A stretch of DNA of 64,000 bases from Cladopsammia gracilis (GCA_022457155.1 JAJGOT010000417.1:502501-566500), one strand, 5' to 3'; positions 31,025 through 44,306 are shown, counted from the stretch's first letter. The notes: generated by a model not told the origin, from the letters alone. A program made the numbers and translations.

Positions 31025-31653
31025 CTGGAAGAGGTGCAAGACAAATATCAGTATATGTTTAAAACAATAGTCAAGTGGAACTCTGCATTATTGATCCCCA
31101 TGGATAAGGCCAGTCTATTATTTTTACTGCTTGCCATCAACTGACAGACCAAGTTTCACCTTTGTTTTTAAAAAAGAAAAGATTAAAATTTCATTGAATG
31201 TTAACGAAGTTAAGTGTGTGTTTTCCATACTAGAAGCAAAGTTGCACATGTCATACGTCAGTTTTGATGCAATACCATGTTGTTGTTATTTTTTTACAAA
31301 CTTGGATGACTAAACATCAATCACTAACTAATCCTACATCTCGGTTTTGACATCACAAACTATATGGCTTTCAGACTAATTGGCAATGATGCTTGGTTGC
31401 CGTAACATGCCATGTAAATTTATACAGTACATGTATATGGATTTTTTTCTAACTCCAACCAACCAAAGTTGCAAATCAGCAAGCAAACACCACTGACAAT
31501 AAACAGATAAAAATACATTGTAGGATGGCCCCGACACTACATCTGTACTTCAGTCCTCTTACCCTTGGACTCCCTATTGGGGCCAAGTTCAAATTCCTTT
31601 TTTGCAATATTAAAAAAGCAAACAGTACCATAATAAAATACTGCTCTGTAGCT
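31025..31653. other. Probable 5' intron of the ZNF608/609-like gene
   Basis: AT-rich; nothing coding supported. Confidence 0.4.
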
Positions 31654-32131
31654 TTAAAGTGCCTATAACCCTTAAATGCATATTTTCAGAATCAACTCTA
31701 TGCACATTGAATAGTTAAATGGCGAAATAATTATTTCTTGTTTTGAACGTTGCATTATTGAGTTATAGAGATTTGAATTTACAAAATGCTAATTAGATGA
31801 CGTCAACCCGGGAATCATTTATTATACAACTACTTGTTTTCACCTCCAAGTAATATTTTTTACGAATCAATTGACCATCCACAGTTTATTTTTAGTATTT
31901 ATCAAATTAATTATCCTCAAGCTGTAAACTGAGCATTGTAAATTGGCGTAGAAATAATGGCAAGTCCCGAGTTGACATCATCTAATTATAGCATTTTGTA
32001 AATTCAAATCTCTATAACTCAATAACGGGATGTTCAAAACAAGAAATATTTCTCCATTTACATGTAACTATTCAATGTGCGTAGAGTTGATAATTCTGAA
32101 AATATATATTTAAGGGTTATATGCACTTTAA
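31654..32131. mobile_element. Foldback element with ~150 nt arms
   Basis: Left arm from TTTAAAGTGCCTATAACCCT to about 31813 (GATGACGTCAACCCGGGA). Right arm from about 31965 (TCCCGAGTTGACATCATCTA) to GGGTTATATGCACTTTAA. Arms are largely complementary with scattered mismatches, so the copy is not brand new. Non-coding centre of ~150 bp. Confidence 0.88.
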
Positions 32132-32677
32132 TGTGAATGGTCACACTTTATGATGTCATCCAAACACTAGCTTAAAGGGAGAGTGTCCTGACTCATATTC
32201 TATCACGTTTTAACAAGTATGACCAGCTTTATTGTGTTAAAGAGACATAAACTAATGAGACAATATAACAGCTAAAAAACTAAAAGTTCCCCAGAATGTC
32301 AATTTTTGATTTCTTGAATACCTATCAAGAAATCAAATCTGTTCACTTTAAACCACTTCCAAATCCTGCATTTTATCACCATGCTTCATGTTCTGTTTTG
32401 CTCATAGAATCTTTTTATTCAATCTAGTGGTATATTTGATGGCACTTGGCAATATACATTTGTAACATCCAAGCAAGCAAAATTTCCATACACATGCAGA
32501 ATTTCAACCACAGTACAACAGTACATGACTTGCAGCATGACTATGACCCCATTTAACACTCTAAGACATCGGAATGATCAGAGTAAGAACACAGTAACAG
32601 GATAAACGTAAAATAATATGTATCCTGCGCAGCGTTAATTGTAGTTACGTGTATCCTGTGGAGCGTTAATTGTTTTT

Positions 32678-32713
32678 ACTACTGATGAAGGCAGCATTGC
32701 CAAAACGTCTAGT
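32678..32713 (+). ncRNA. Hammerhead-ribozyme-like relic
   Basis: ACTA / CTGATGA / AGGCAGCATTGCC / AAAA / CGTC / TAGT: stem I (ACTA with TAGT), the CUGAUGA box, stem II (GGC/GCC), then AAAA where GAAA is required, then a GUC-type cleavage site. This is the layout of the minimal hammerheads known from Penelope-like elements; the G-to-A change in the second box should abolish activity. Surroundings have two GTATCCTG-GCGTTAATTG repeats. Confidence 0.5.
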
Positions 32714-33924
32714 TTCATTTTTAACACTTTTTACAGCGTTAAACTTAACACGTCTCAGCTACAGGCTTAATATATTTAATCCAATTCTTTTTCAGTTAAT
32801 GATTATCATACGCTGCCTGTTCATGTACATGTAATTGCATTACAATATAATAATTATACATGTATGGTATAACATACAGTTTGTACCCCCCACAAGTTTT
32901 TTCTAACTTTTAATACATTTTTGGCACCAGTTTGACAGATGATTATGTAACAGTGATATTGTAAGATATCTGAAATTAGATGTTTATTGCACACATGGTT
33001 CTGTACCTATACAGTATTAATTAAAACCCAATATCGACATACAAATTCTCTTCACTAGTCTCTATAAATTTCTTAATATACAATATGGAAAATTCCAGTT
33101 GTGAGAAGTTATTATGGCAAGACAATCAGACAATTAGAAGATTTCCTGTCTTTTCACTGACCATAAACAAGGTAATGAAAGAACTGCTACCAAAAAAATT
33201 CACTATAAACTAATCACTGAGTAAAGATACTGCATCTGATCTCATTTCCTCTGTTTAAAATTCCCTAACTTTTCATCGACCTTGACAAGAATTTTGATTT
33301 TCCACATTGATGCGAAATTCCCTGACTTTCCGCTGGCGTTGAAAACAAACCAATTTAATCATTTATTGATACTGTCTTGACAAGAAGGGGTAATTTGACT
33401 GCCTGTATGAATTTTGGAATTTAGACTACACAGAATGATCCATGCAAATCCTTAACATCCAGTTTTTGTAGAACTTTCATGAGATGTGAAGCTCTTGAAT
33501 ATTGTGCATCAGCAAAGATAAGCAGATATCCCTAAACAGATGACATACATTGTACAGCTGTATCAAGACTACATGCATTCTACTTATTCTCATTTCAGCA
33601 TAGGGCCACTTAAACATGCCCTAAAACACGTGTTTACAAAGCATATATTGGTGGTGCATGACTATCTCTTCAGCCATTGCATAGCTACAGTGTACAATCA
33701 AGCCCAATGCACTTAATCAGAGGATGACTGAATTCAGGTCCTCACTGCTTTGGGGTGGGTAAACAGTAATCTGTAAAGCATGTTTTGACTCCATACAATA
33801 ATAATTAAAATGCTTGAAATTAAAACAGTGATTTAAGTCAGCGATATATAATAAGTCTTATCCAAAGATCGCTACATGTATCTGCTGTGTAAAAATTGTT
33901 TAATAACCCTTCCAACCTTTTTTT

Positions 33925-34145
33925 AACCTTTGCACTCCCAGGGTCAATAATGGAGACACTGTTCTAACTTTTGAGTCTGTTGACGAAATCCTGTGGTGTG
34001 ACCATTAACATATAACCTCTCCAGCAGTACTTTTACAAGGTGCTAATAACAATATTATCATTTTTCAATGTTTTATAAAATGAAATTTGGCATTTTTCTT
34101 TCAGAATTTTGATTTTTGGAACTTGTGGGAGTTTTAAAAGGGCTA
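33925..34145. repeat. Dispersed repeat (CTAACTTTTGAGTCTGTTGA), copy
   Basis: Starts CCTTTGCACTCCCAGGGTCA and ends ACTTGTGGGAGTTTTAAAAG; interior as in 11800-12015. Confidence 0.8.
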
Positions 34146-35991
34146 AGACTCAATTCAAACCTCAAGGCATGTAATTACATGTTAGTTGGAGTCTATGGCG
34201 TGACCATACAAATGAAAGCTAAAACTGTACAGAGCAGCAATTTTCAGTGGTGTGGTAAGTAAATATTTAATATTAATTCAGATTTTTTCATTTGGCAAAC
34301 TACCAAAAGGTAGTTTTCTTTACTTGCAATATCAAAAACATTGTCAAGGAAAACAATCGATACACATTGAAATCATGATCAACCTCCATTCAAATTAAAT
34401 ATCAACCATGTGATGTACTAATTAACCACATGTACAAGATAAAGACAAACTGTTTTGAAGTACCACAAGATTTTCTAAGTAGACAGGTCAAACATATTTT
34501 TGAAAGCATGTGGCATTTGTATATTGATTGATTTGGGTTAATAACATTCCTAAAGGCAAATATAACATTCTCAAGAACTCTAAGTTACAGGAAAGACAAA
34601 GTGCCACTTTTCTACACTCAGTTCAATATTAGATCTAACGTTATGTTGATTGTCAATATAGACTTCTTTTAAACATGTGGAGGTATATATATGTAGCATT
34701 TGAAATTCTTTGTTTTTTCTGTCGCCAAAGAAACAAGAAACATGACCAATATCACTACATCCACATGTAATCAAACTTATACCCTTAGGCTAATAAACGC
34801 AAAATTATCCACAGATGTTTATTGGAAAAATTGTCTGATTCCTTAAGAATTTGTACTTAACTCTAGATCTAACAGCTAATTCCAACAAGCATATTCAAAT
34901 TGTTCATTTTTGTTTTCTTACAATAATATTATTGTCTCTTTTACTCTGACTGCGTATTAGTAGGGTATGTTAAACTTGTTGCTTTAAATTAATGTTCTTT
35001 GTTTATACTTTATATAGAGCCGTCATTCAAATATTAGTCACATGTATATTAATAAAATACTTGCATATTTAGAGCTGTCAAATTAAAAATGACTATGATA
35101 ATAACTGCTTTTTTTGGCTATAGATTTGAATAAAATAATTTGAAAATTTGAAATACATGGCAAGGAATACTAGTAACTCATGTTGTCTGGGGAAAAACCA
35201 GCAATCAACGTGAAAAAATTTCAGCAAAATATGTTTTTTTTTTAAATTTGAATTTTATAATTAACAACAGAAGGACAGTTGGCACCAACAGTTACATTGT
35301 TGTATAGAAATTAAACCTCTAAGCAACAACATCAACATGTCACATGTCACCATATATTTCTAGTTTTACTAGTGGGGAGATGTTAGGGTGTAAACATTAA
35401 ACAACAAGACAATAAGCCTTTCCAAACCCAAGCTTCCTGATAATGTTGAGATACTGCAAGGAAAAACTGGATGCCTATAGCTTCTCCTTGCAGTATGTAC
35501 AGTGTATCTCACAACTAATATGGGGATCTTTACTTTGTTGGAGTAAAGAAGAGATACTACAAATCCTAAAAAAATCTACTTGGAGGGAATTGAAAAACAA
35601 ATGGCACTGCAGAAAAGTTCTCCTTGCCAGCTTTTATGTGACAGTAATACATTATGGTTTTACCCACAAAGTCAAATCATTATGGTTGAACCACAGACAC
35701 TGTATGACTCCAGTCAGTGAAAGATGCAAAGTGATATGTAAAGTAAATGCTTTTTTTTTCCTGTACTCTCACAGCCTGTCTATTTCATATCACAAGGGAA
35801 TTCAAAATTATGTTGATATTACAGGATTGAACTGGTTACAATAATTATTTGTCCGGTTCACACCGGTCACAAAATAAACCAAATACACCTGTAACTTTAT
35901 GATGTTTTGTTTTTTTAAACTAATCTCTACCACATGTTACTTGTATGTATTAATACATTATCACCCTAAAAAAATACTGAAACCACAAAAT

Positions 35992-36197
35992 GATATTGTG
36001 TAGTTCCAGAAAATACCTTTAGATACACTGTACCACCCCCATGGACAATGTTTTTGTTTTAAACCCCCACCCTCTGGAAATTCCAATTTGGCTTCATGCT
36101 TTCCTTGAAAAACTTTGGCTCTCGAGAAACCATCTCCCCCTTGAAATTTCCAATGCTCTTCAATGGGGAAGTATGGAAATTTCCTGGAAAGGCATAC
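35992..36197. mobile_element. TTCCAGAAAATATCC MITE, diverged copy
   Basis: GATATTGTGTAGTTCCAGAA at the left (same as 26403-26422) and GAAATTTCCTGGAAAGGCAT at the right. Confidence 0.7.
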
Positions 36198-39100
36198 CGG
36201 TATTTTGTCAAAAGTTTCTAGGATTCAAGATAATGGAAATTTTCACAAATATGCCATAGAGATCTTTTAAAAGTTGAAAAAAAAAAACTGAGAAAAACTT
36301 TTTTTGTTAACAAAAACTATTTGTTACTGTGTTTATTGAAAGACTCATGCTGTTTTAAATATTTATAAAACTAAATGCAAATTTGTCACAGGTCACTTGA
36401 TAAACGCACTTGTGTAAGCCATGCTTCATTTCACAAATGATTGCCTGAGGGATTTTAATAACTTCAACTAACATTTTTGGTTCACCAAATAAAAGCAGAA
36501 AGAAACCTAATTTTTAGTGAAATGCGTCACAAATACAAGGCTAACAACATTATTGTGTGACTGCCAGTAATATATTATTTTTGGATTCCTTAAGCTTGGT
36601 ATTGCTTTCAAATACAAAAGTTACAATACAAAGGCCCTCTAGAACAATTAACAATGGTTATCACATGAACGCACAAAAGAGAGCAGGTCATTGGTCGATT
36701 AGTTTAGCACGGACTGTCCAAATAAATGGATGACAACAAAGTCAAACTGACCACTGGGAAAAAACACTGAAGACAATGGTCCACAAAAGATTTGGATAAA
36801 CGACATACTGGAAAACCAATATCACGTTATATTTGAACTCTATCAAAAACTTCATGATAAGTTGTCTCCTTAAAAGCGTGAAGGGGAGTAAAAAAGCCAA
36901 AAAATCTAATGCAAAGAGACTTAAATACCGTTTCTTGCGATTTTAAAATGATTATTGTTCTCCGATAGACAAGACATGTAAAATTAGCATGATATTTTTT
37001 CAATGGATAAAAAAGGCTTAAAAAGTAATCCCGGAGGACATGAAAAAAATTAATTGTTCCAATTGATTGAAAGCCTCAAGAGTTAGTCTGGGAAGAATCG
37101 AGAGGCAAACTCCATGTGAAAAGGGGATTAAATGCTTCTAATCGCGTAGAATGTAGTTTCAGAACATACCAAACGAGTTTCAATACTTTCGTTGGCATGA
37201 GCGGAGTATAATACACGCTTGAAATGTAAGCTAATAAAAGGATTTGGGTTTTATCATATATCAAAGGTTTGCTTACGTCAGAGTCTCGCTTGAATAAGCT
37301 CAAAAGTTTAGAAAACAACATGCCATCCACCGCGAGTTGAAATTTCCGCTGTGGAGGCCACGGTACTATTTCAGCGTAACACATTACAAAATAATGAAAA
37401 CAGCTGAAAGGGGCGATAAAAAACACAAACCAAAATAAACAGACGATCGCAAAACTATAACCCCTCTGTCAAAGATTCGCGAGATCGACAACATGTATCA
37501 AGTTATCTAAACAAAATATCAACACATTTTAATAATTCGATGGTTTATCGGCTCGATCAAATTGCCTGTAAATTCGAGAAAATTACGTACGAAGCATTTT
37601 ATTGGGAGGATGACGCACAAATCACTGACCTGTAAAATGATTTTTATTGAAAAGCGCGAACCGAATTTGCTCACGTAGCGTTGAAATGGTACCCCGTGTG
37701 GTCTACCGTCGTCGTATGGACTGGTCATGTCGGCAATCGGCAAAAAAACCGTATGCTTATAAAATTAACAAATATCTAGACTTACCTTTGATAAAGTACG
37801 CATTGCAATCATATGCATCAACGGTGAAAACTTCACAAGCGTATTAATCTGTGAATTCACAAAGAAAGTGTTTTATACATAAGCTTATAAGCTGACCAAG
37901 CTACAGTACGAGCTGACCCGAGCTAGCGTGGAGCCATTAAAACGGGAGGGCAACAAAGATCGCTTTAAAAACAACGCAAAATCGACAACATCGATGCTAC
38001 TTCTCGAATTAAAATCACTTGTGTGGCTAGGGCCTATTTCAGTTGGGTGGTGAGCAATATACAGATCTTTCACCGAAAGTGATAAAATTAGAAATTCAAA
38101 TCGCCTCAGAGCTATGTTTGTTATTCATAACATTACATATTCGAAGATCACTCAAATAAAATTATGGTTTTCGCTTTTCGAACGAAAGTAAATTGGCTTA
38201 AAAAACATTCAAACTAAAGATATTGCAATTGAGACCCATTCACGAAAAGACTTCCTTTCGAAACTTGCGATTTCCTGACTTGTTCACGATTTTACAATTC
38301 ACGCCATACACATTCAAAGATGCTTGAAATACCAATTGGCTCAAGACGAAGATAATAAAAAAACATAAAATGTGGTCCAAACCTCGTAAAACTTCGCTCC
38401 TTTAGTCCCAATGCTTAGCCCTACTCTCTCCCGTTGTGGCTGCAGTGATAGTAGCGTTGTTCGTCCAAAAGTAAAGATTTTACAGCGTTTTAAACGGGAC
38501 GAGTGAAAAAACATGCGAGCTACAAAAGGGTCGGGCGGGATTTGAGCCACACAAGCAATCAGCAACCAAACTGACCAATCAGAGAGCTCCATTATTTTGT
38601 CACGCTTCACACGCAATGTCACCGCCATGGGTCGTCGATCAAACACAAACGCAAAATTTTCAATTTTCTTAATTTTCTTTCCCACCATAATTTTATCTTT
38701 TCTTTTAATTGGCATCTGCTTAAAAAATTTAAACCCCTTTGGCGCGAGAGGGCAGTTTTGTCGAGGCGGGCGCTACGGAGCGAAAGATAAAAACAGGAAC
38801 ACACTTGCGGAACTTTCAGACACTAAATTGTGAAACAGTCTGACAGCTAGAAGAGCTTCGAACTTCAACACTGAAAGGCATATAATGCTCTCGAGTCTTT
38901 AGAAATCGCACTTAATAACTATAAACTGAAACACCCAGACATGAATTAATTTTGTTTCTTCTGCGGCATCCCAGTAATATATTACGCGTATTTGTGGGCA
39001 AAAATTAAATTATCTACCAGTGACAAAACAACACTTTAGGGGTGTGACGTTATGGGAAATAACTCCCAGGAGCCCTCGCTCTGGAAATACGCCAGTCATA

Positions 39101-41240
39101 ATACCATTGTTTTAAAGCGTCCGAGTATAACATCCTTCAACAAGCCTCTCTAGTAGCTTCTATTGACTTTGAAGAAAGATGCCCTTGGCTCAATATATTT
39201 CCGTGAAAACCACTTCCAAACTAATTACGTACCGTCCAACGACGAATTAAAATCACAAGAGATAAAATTTGCAAGGCAGCGCAGACAGCAAAGACAATGG
39301 ACCCAAATATATTTTCAATTTCAAATCTACGCCTCTTCATCATTTTCATTTTAACCTAAAAAATAAAAATGCAAATTCATTCCAGAACGGCTTGGAAAAC
39401 TGCGCGATCGAACCAAACTCGTTAAAAATATAAATCCAGCACTATAAATTTTAAATGAACCACAAACTTAAGTCTCTCGAAGCCAAACGAAATATTCAAC
39501 ATTTAATATATTAGCTTTAATTGTTTCCCGGCTACGTTATAAGCGAAAATTCTAATACAAATGTAAATTTTTTAAAGACAATAAAACAGTGTATGTCGTG
39601 GTTTGTCGATTTCTTACCTTAATACACAGCAAGGGACAGCAAGAACTTCATACCCTGCTAACTTTCGCCCCACAGTTTCGGCTCAAAAATCCAAGAACTG
39701 ATGATAAGAAAAAAAAAACGACTGTAATATTCCAATGATAACCTTCATAAACAATAAGCACACACATTTACACACGTGCGCCAAGTGAACACAACAAAGA
39801 ATATGATTGGTTTTCTCTAAAACCTTTGTTTTGATAAGGAATATAAACATGATATAAATTATTCAGCGCCAATGGCAAAAGGTTCTTCAATTGAATTTAT
39901 GTACCCTTCGTAGGGTGCAAAGAAAGGTTTTATCTGTATTTGCACGTTAAAAAGAGACTTCAGTCAATCCATTTTAGTGACTTCTTTTTGCGTCTATAAA
40001 TACGGTGAGTTGGGTCGCCATTCCAACCGCATGAAAATATGAATTGTTTACATGGTAACGGCTTATAGATATATAGTTCAAACCAGAGTCAAACTGCGGA
40101 GAAATATGCAAGAAAATGTCTTCTTAACCCGCTTAATTTGGACAGGAAAAACAAGATCAGTTGTTATCAGGCCAAAAAAAGGCATTTTCTTCGCCTTCTT
40201 CCGCTTTATGCTAATTGTGTGGTACCCGAACTGACAAACGTCTTGCAAGCTGACAAATTAAGCAGGTTGTAGAATCTAAATGAGCTTTAGAAGGGTAATC
40301 AGTAAAAAATGACTTGTTTCTGGTGGTTTATAGGGTTGGTTATGTCACCTATTTTACTGTGTTTTTTTTAAGGAAGCAAAAAGGCGCGAGTGGAACGGAG
40401 CACAAAAATGATTGTCCAGTTTTGTTTAAAATTACTCTACAAGACACTTGCCTGCAGTGCGAGAGCAGCTGCTTTTGTCCGCTTCCCCTATATGTGAAAC
40501 ACGGAACCAAACAAAACGTTTGCTCTCGCAGCCTGCAAGTGCACTGAAATGGATTGCAACGTGAATGGATTTGGCCGTGTTTTTCGACTTTATTCTACAC
40601 TTTGTTCTTACAAATTATAAAATTACTAATTGCTCAAACTACTACATTTACATGGCGACAAAAAAAAAACAATAACAAGAAATCATGATAATGGTTTGTT
40701 ATCCGACTTCGAGAACTCGCGATCGACTGCCTTTCTTTTGCATTTGGTGTTCTGAGAGGAGATGAGTATTTCGAATTTTGTACTTAGTTTTAATATTCGC
40801 TCAGGTTTGACCCCCTAAATATAAGAACCCAATAACATGGTCCTTTTAAACAAGGGTATAGTTTCCCGTTCAATTTTAAACTCAGTTCAGTTGTTCATTA
40901 TAACAGTCATTAAACTTGAAAAACACTGCACACGCAATTGTAACGAAGCTTCCAGGGTCAAAGTAGGCTGAATAGCAAATATGCGGGGGAAAAACGAGGG
41001 AGATGAGTATGACTCTTTGCGTTCAGGTCCAATTTCAAAGTACTGAAGAAACTGCTTTCGTCAATTGGAACACTGTATTTTGTTGGTTTTAGTCGAAACG
41101 GAATTGATAGTCTATGAAACACACTGCCTCGATCCCCAGTCCTCCTCGGAGCATAATTGATGTGACGTCATTCGTCGATTATGACAACGTGAAGTCTTTG
41201 AACGTTCAGGTGTTGTTGCCATTTTACAGTACAGTACAGC
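36198..41240. other. Non-coding region, possible promoter and leader exons
   Basis: No coding frame I can defend. CpG and GC rise in 37.4-38.9 kb and 39.0-41.2 kb. 38570-38640 has an inverted CCAAT (ACCAATCAG). 41155-41175 has a TGACGTCA CRE-like site. This is the likeliest place for the start of the minus-strand ZNF608/609-like transcript, with alternative leaders. Confidence 0.35.
37781..37800 (-). promoter_or_regulatory. Candidate leader-exon splice donor
   Basis: On the minus strand ATCAAAG|GTAAGTCTAG is a near-consensus donor; a second, AAG|GTAAGAAATC, lies at about 39612-39625. Either could close a 5' non-coding exon of the ZNF608/609-like gene. Confidence 0.3.
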
Positions 41241-41259
41241 CACAGTAATTAAATATTAT

Positions 41260-41460
41260 CCTGCATTTACTCAAATACAGTGGAAGTTCTCCGAGAAGAC
41301 ACTCTTGTAAGCGGACAGCTCTAGTTAAGGCCACCTTGACAAAACCCCGTTTTAAATTCTCCTCTTTCAAGAATAATCATTCCCATAAGCGGCCACCTTC
41401 AGTTTCACTTTATCTGCTTCCCGCGGCCAGGGTGTCCGCTTACGGGAGCTTTGACTGTGT
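41260..41460. repeat. Repeat-like segment (GCGGACA / GTCCGCTTACGGGAGC)
   Basis: ACTCTTGTAAGCGGACAGCT, ATAAGCGGCCACCTTC and GTGTCCGCTTACGGGAGCTT read like the pogo-type repeat at 26200, with AATACAGTGGAAG and CTTTGACTGT ends. Confidence 0.5.
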
Positions 41461-42275
41461 ATAAATGTAAATAAAACATATAAATAATAATCAATAAAAA
41501 CACATATTTTCACTTAGTATGTTATATCATGTTTTTATACTTTTATCCAATTTAGCTCTATCTACACAGGGAACCCATGGGTATTGACGTTATATCTAAT
41601 GTTTCCGGAAGCAATTCGTTTCTCAGTCTGGCGCCAGCATATTATCTTACCCGAAAATTCAGCCCCTTTTGTTTCAGTTGCAAATCAAAACTTACGAAAA
41701 TAGATCAATGAAAAAAGAAAAAGAATGTTTTTTTTTCTGTGGTTTCGAGAGGAAACAGACAACGGAATTACGGATAGTGACGCCAGTAAAAGCAATTAAC
41801 AGCCTGTTCCATTTTTCGCCAGAGGGCAAAATATTATCACCAGCAAGGCTGGTTACATGATAATAAAGGACAACTACTATACAGCGAAATTAAAAATATA
41901 TCGTTTTTCTAGGTATTTTCATGGATTCATAAAAAATATCTGAATAAATAAAGATAAAAATATAATAGTTTTCTAGTTTCGTTCTTATCACTCCCGGCCG
42001 CTTGGGCCATTGGGGCGGTTCGCGCGAAAGGACGTTTTCCTTCAGATTTCGACAACTGCAATTGCGCCTACAACATGTTAAAAAATTAACATGTTGTGGC
42101 TCAAAATATTTACAAATATTGAAACACTACGCACATCTGCATTTTAATAGCCGTCTTAACTTTTTATACATGTATTCAAACACTATTAGGCTATCCATAT
42201 ACGCATTAGTTACAACAAAATAGCCGGAAAGAATCGTAAAAGCAAGTATTGTTTAACAGTAAATAAATCAGCTCA

Positions 42276-42586
42276 GGGGGGGACTCCCATATAAAAATGA
42301 CGGGGTGCTCGTCGTACCTTTTAGGGATAAACATTTGTAAATTGGTACCGCTTAGGGTGCTAAAATCTAATATGACCACCGTTAGAATTATCGCGGTACC
42401 TTTTAGGGTATTCAGCCGAAAAAATATGACAGAATATGACATGTTTTGATTTAGAATCGGTACCTCTTTGGGGTATAAATTAATTTTTGAGCCACGCAAA
42501 TCAAACGACATTCTGGTACCTTTTAGGGCGTTTATCGAAAATTTCCGACGAGCACCCCCGTCATTTATATATGGAAGTCCACCCGG
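42276..42586. mobile_element. GTACCTTTTAGGG inverted-repeat element, copy 2
   Basis: Better preserved than 6237-6535. Ends GGGGGGACTCCCATATAAAA-ATGACGGGGTGCTCGTCG and CGACGAGCACCCCCGTCATT-TATATATGGAAGTCCACCC. GTACCTTTTAGGG-like words occur at five places inside. Confidence 0.85.
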
Positions 42587-42725
42587 GTATTCCAGCTGCA
42601 TATAACAAAATTATACTGATATACAGCTATTTCAATTAACGTTGTCAGGTGAAAGCTCAAAGCTGAAAGCCTACAAGTCAATATCGAACGAGTAAACCGA
42701 GCGCCTGTTCCAGGCATGCAGATAG

Positions 42726-42812
42726 TTGGGAGCGGCGCAAAACGAAAAGAAACGGCGCGAATAAGCGATGCGACGAGTGGGAAAAACGTTTCTTTTGCGC
42801 CGCTCCCAATTC
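42726..42812. repeat. Inverted repeat TTGGGAGCGGCGCAAAA
   Basis: TTGGGAGCGGCGCAAAACG mirrors CTTTTGCGCCGCTCCCAA with AAGAAACG/CGTTTCTT inside; GC-rich. A short hairpin element. Confidence 0.7.
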
Positions 42813-43499
42813 CCAATCTTTGGTAAAATGTATTATTTTACTCAAAAAATTATAATAAATGATATAAAAGCATTTCCAGGTGTTCTTCTACGTTGCTGGG
42901 AAAAATATATCTGTTCCTTTTTCCCAGCATAACACATAGGGAAATTCCCAGCCAGCTGGATAAAAAAAATGTCTGTTTCCCAGTCAGCAATTTAAAAAAA
43001 ATGAATAAATGAAATAAAACAATAATAAGTTACCAAAAAGGGCTTGGGAACTGTTGAAACATTAATGAAATTCTATTTGAGGCTTTTTGTTTATTGTTTT
43101 GTACATTTACTGCCGTCTCGAACTTAACCTGTTCGGGTATCTCTATCGACTGCTTAAATTTGTTACTACGAAGCTGAACCCTTTTAAGCCCCAAAGTGTC
43201 CTCCGATTTTCTTCGATCCAGTCTATTTTCGATCTGCTCAAGTTAGCCGGCGCAGTTTGTTCTTGTGACTCCTTTCTCAAGTCAACCACCACAAAAATTG
43301 TAATTAAAAATATATGTACAGAATATTTTGCCAGCCAGCAAGAATTCCGCTGGGGAACAGATAAAGTGAGGAACAGATTCGTTGGGTGCCCCTGAAAATA
43401 TCCTGCAACTCGACTTGAAGCTTTGGTTTTGGCAAAAAAAAATTCCTGCAGCAATACAGTTAAAGGAATATCGAGAACAGACAAGATCAGCCATAACCC

Positions 43500-43537
43500 A
43501 ACCCCCGCCCCCGCCCCCCCCACCCCCCCCCCCCCCA
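43500..43537. repeat. C-rich run
   Basis: CCCCCGCCCCCGCC followed by runs of C broken by A. Confidence 0.85.
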
Positions 43538-43639
43538 GTCAGAAGTCTTATGGTTAACCCCTAATGCCCCGATAAAACGGCGGCATTGTGGTCGATGATA
43601 GTTAGGTGAGAGCTAGTATTATTTAAACCAGTATAGTGT

Positions 43640-43783
43640 AACAGGTTTTGCCACTATATATATCTTATATATTTTTTGTTATCATTAAGACTAGATTAGA
43701 TTTAAGTGCACGGCATGCCTGAAAAACAGTTTTACTGAGCCGTTTTACCCTGTCTAAATAAAGTTAATTGATTGATTGAAGAT
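43640..43783 (+). mobile_element. Truncated 3' end of a non-LTR retrotransposon (probable)
   Basis: Ends CCTGTCTAAATAAAGTTAAT followed by TGATTGATTGA, a short ATTG-type tail of the kind non-LTR elements leave. Only the 3' end is present. The satellite array begins directly after it. Confidence 0.5.
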
Positions 43784-44053
43784 AAGATGATAGATCGTGC
43801 ACTCTTCATTGGTTTGTGGTTATTATTATAGTTTTTATTAGATATTGTTGTCTTTTCTTATTAACAAAATAATTAATAACGATAAATAACATTGTAAAAT
43901 TCGTTTATAATTCATAACAGTTATGACCACAAAAGTAATACAAATATTACAAATAACAACAAAACTAATAAACAATTAAATAACAGAATTTCGTTTAAAA
44001 ATGTGCAAATCTAAAATTAACATCAATAGAAAAAAAAAGCAAAACCCCCTACA

Positions 44054-44161
44054 GGACTAGCCTGCGAGCAAGCTGTGCTGGGTTAAAGGGGATTAGGGAG
44101 GCCCCTCTCATTCCCTCCCTAATCCCCTTTAACCCAGCACAGCTTGCTCGCAGGCTAGTCC
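44054..44161. repeat. Palindrome of the satellite unit (type copy)
   Basis: The left arm starts GGACTAGCCTGCGAGCAAGC, runs through TGTGCTGGGTTAAAGGGG and ends ATTAGGGAGG. A 12 nt loop follows, then the exact reverse complement ending GCTAGTCC. The same 108 nt is in all 16 units; rare arm mismatches occur at about 56617 (GGCTTGTCC) and 58822 (TTAAGGGGGATT). Confidence 0.95.
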
Positions 44162-44292
44162 TAGCTAGGCTAGCTATCCTATCTATCCTATCTATCCTGC
44201 CCCCCCTATCCTATCTATCCTGCCTCCCCCCCTATCCTATCTATCCTGCCCCCCCTACCTACCCCTACATCTCAAGTATATGTTCACGTTTG

Positions 44293-44306
44293 GTATATAT
44301 AAGGCT
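44293..44306 (+). promoter_or_regulatory. TATA-like element of each satellite unit
   Basis: GGTATATATAAGGC follows the low-complexity tract in every unit and also in the dispersed relative at 17851. It could act as a Pol II TATA box, but transcription is not shown by sequence alone. Confidence 0.35.

Noticed and set aside
35443..35844. 133-codon plus-strand frame
   Set aside because: No known motif; lies antisense in the presumed 5' intron; includes a T9 run and low-complexity parts.
38341..38715. 124-codon minus-strand frame
   Set aside because: Overlaps the GC-richer, CCAAT-containing region that better fits a promoter or leader; no family resemblance.
44090..44102. TTAGGG in each satellite palindrome as telomeric sequence
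   Set aside because: A single TTAGGG per unit inside a longer unrelated arm, not a tandem telomere repeat.
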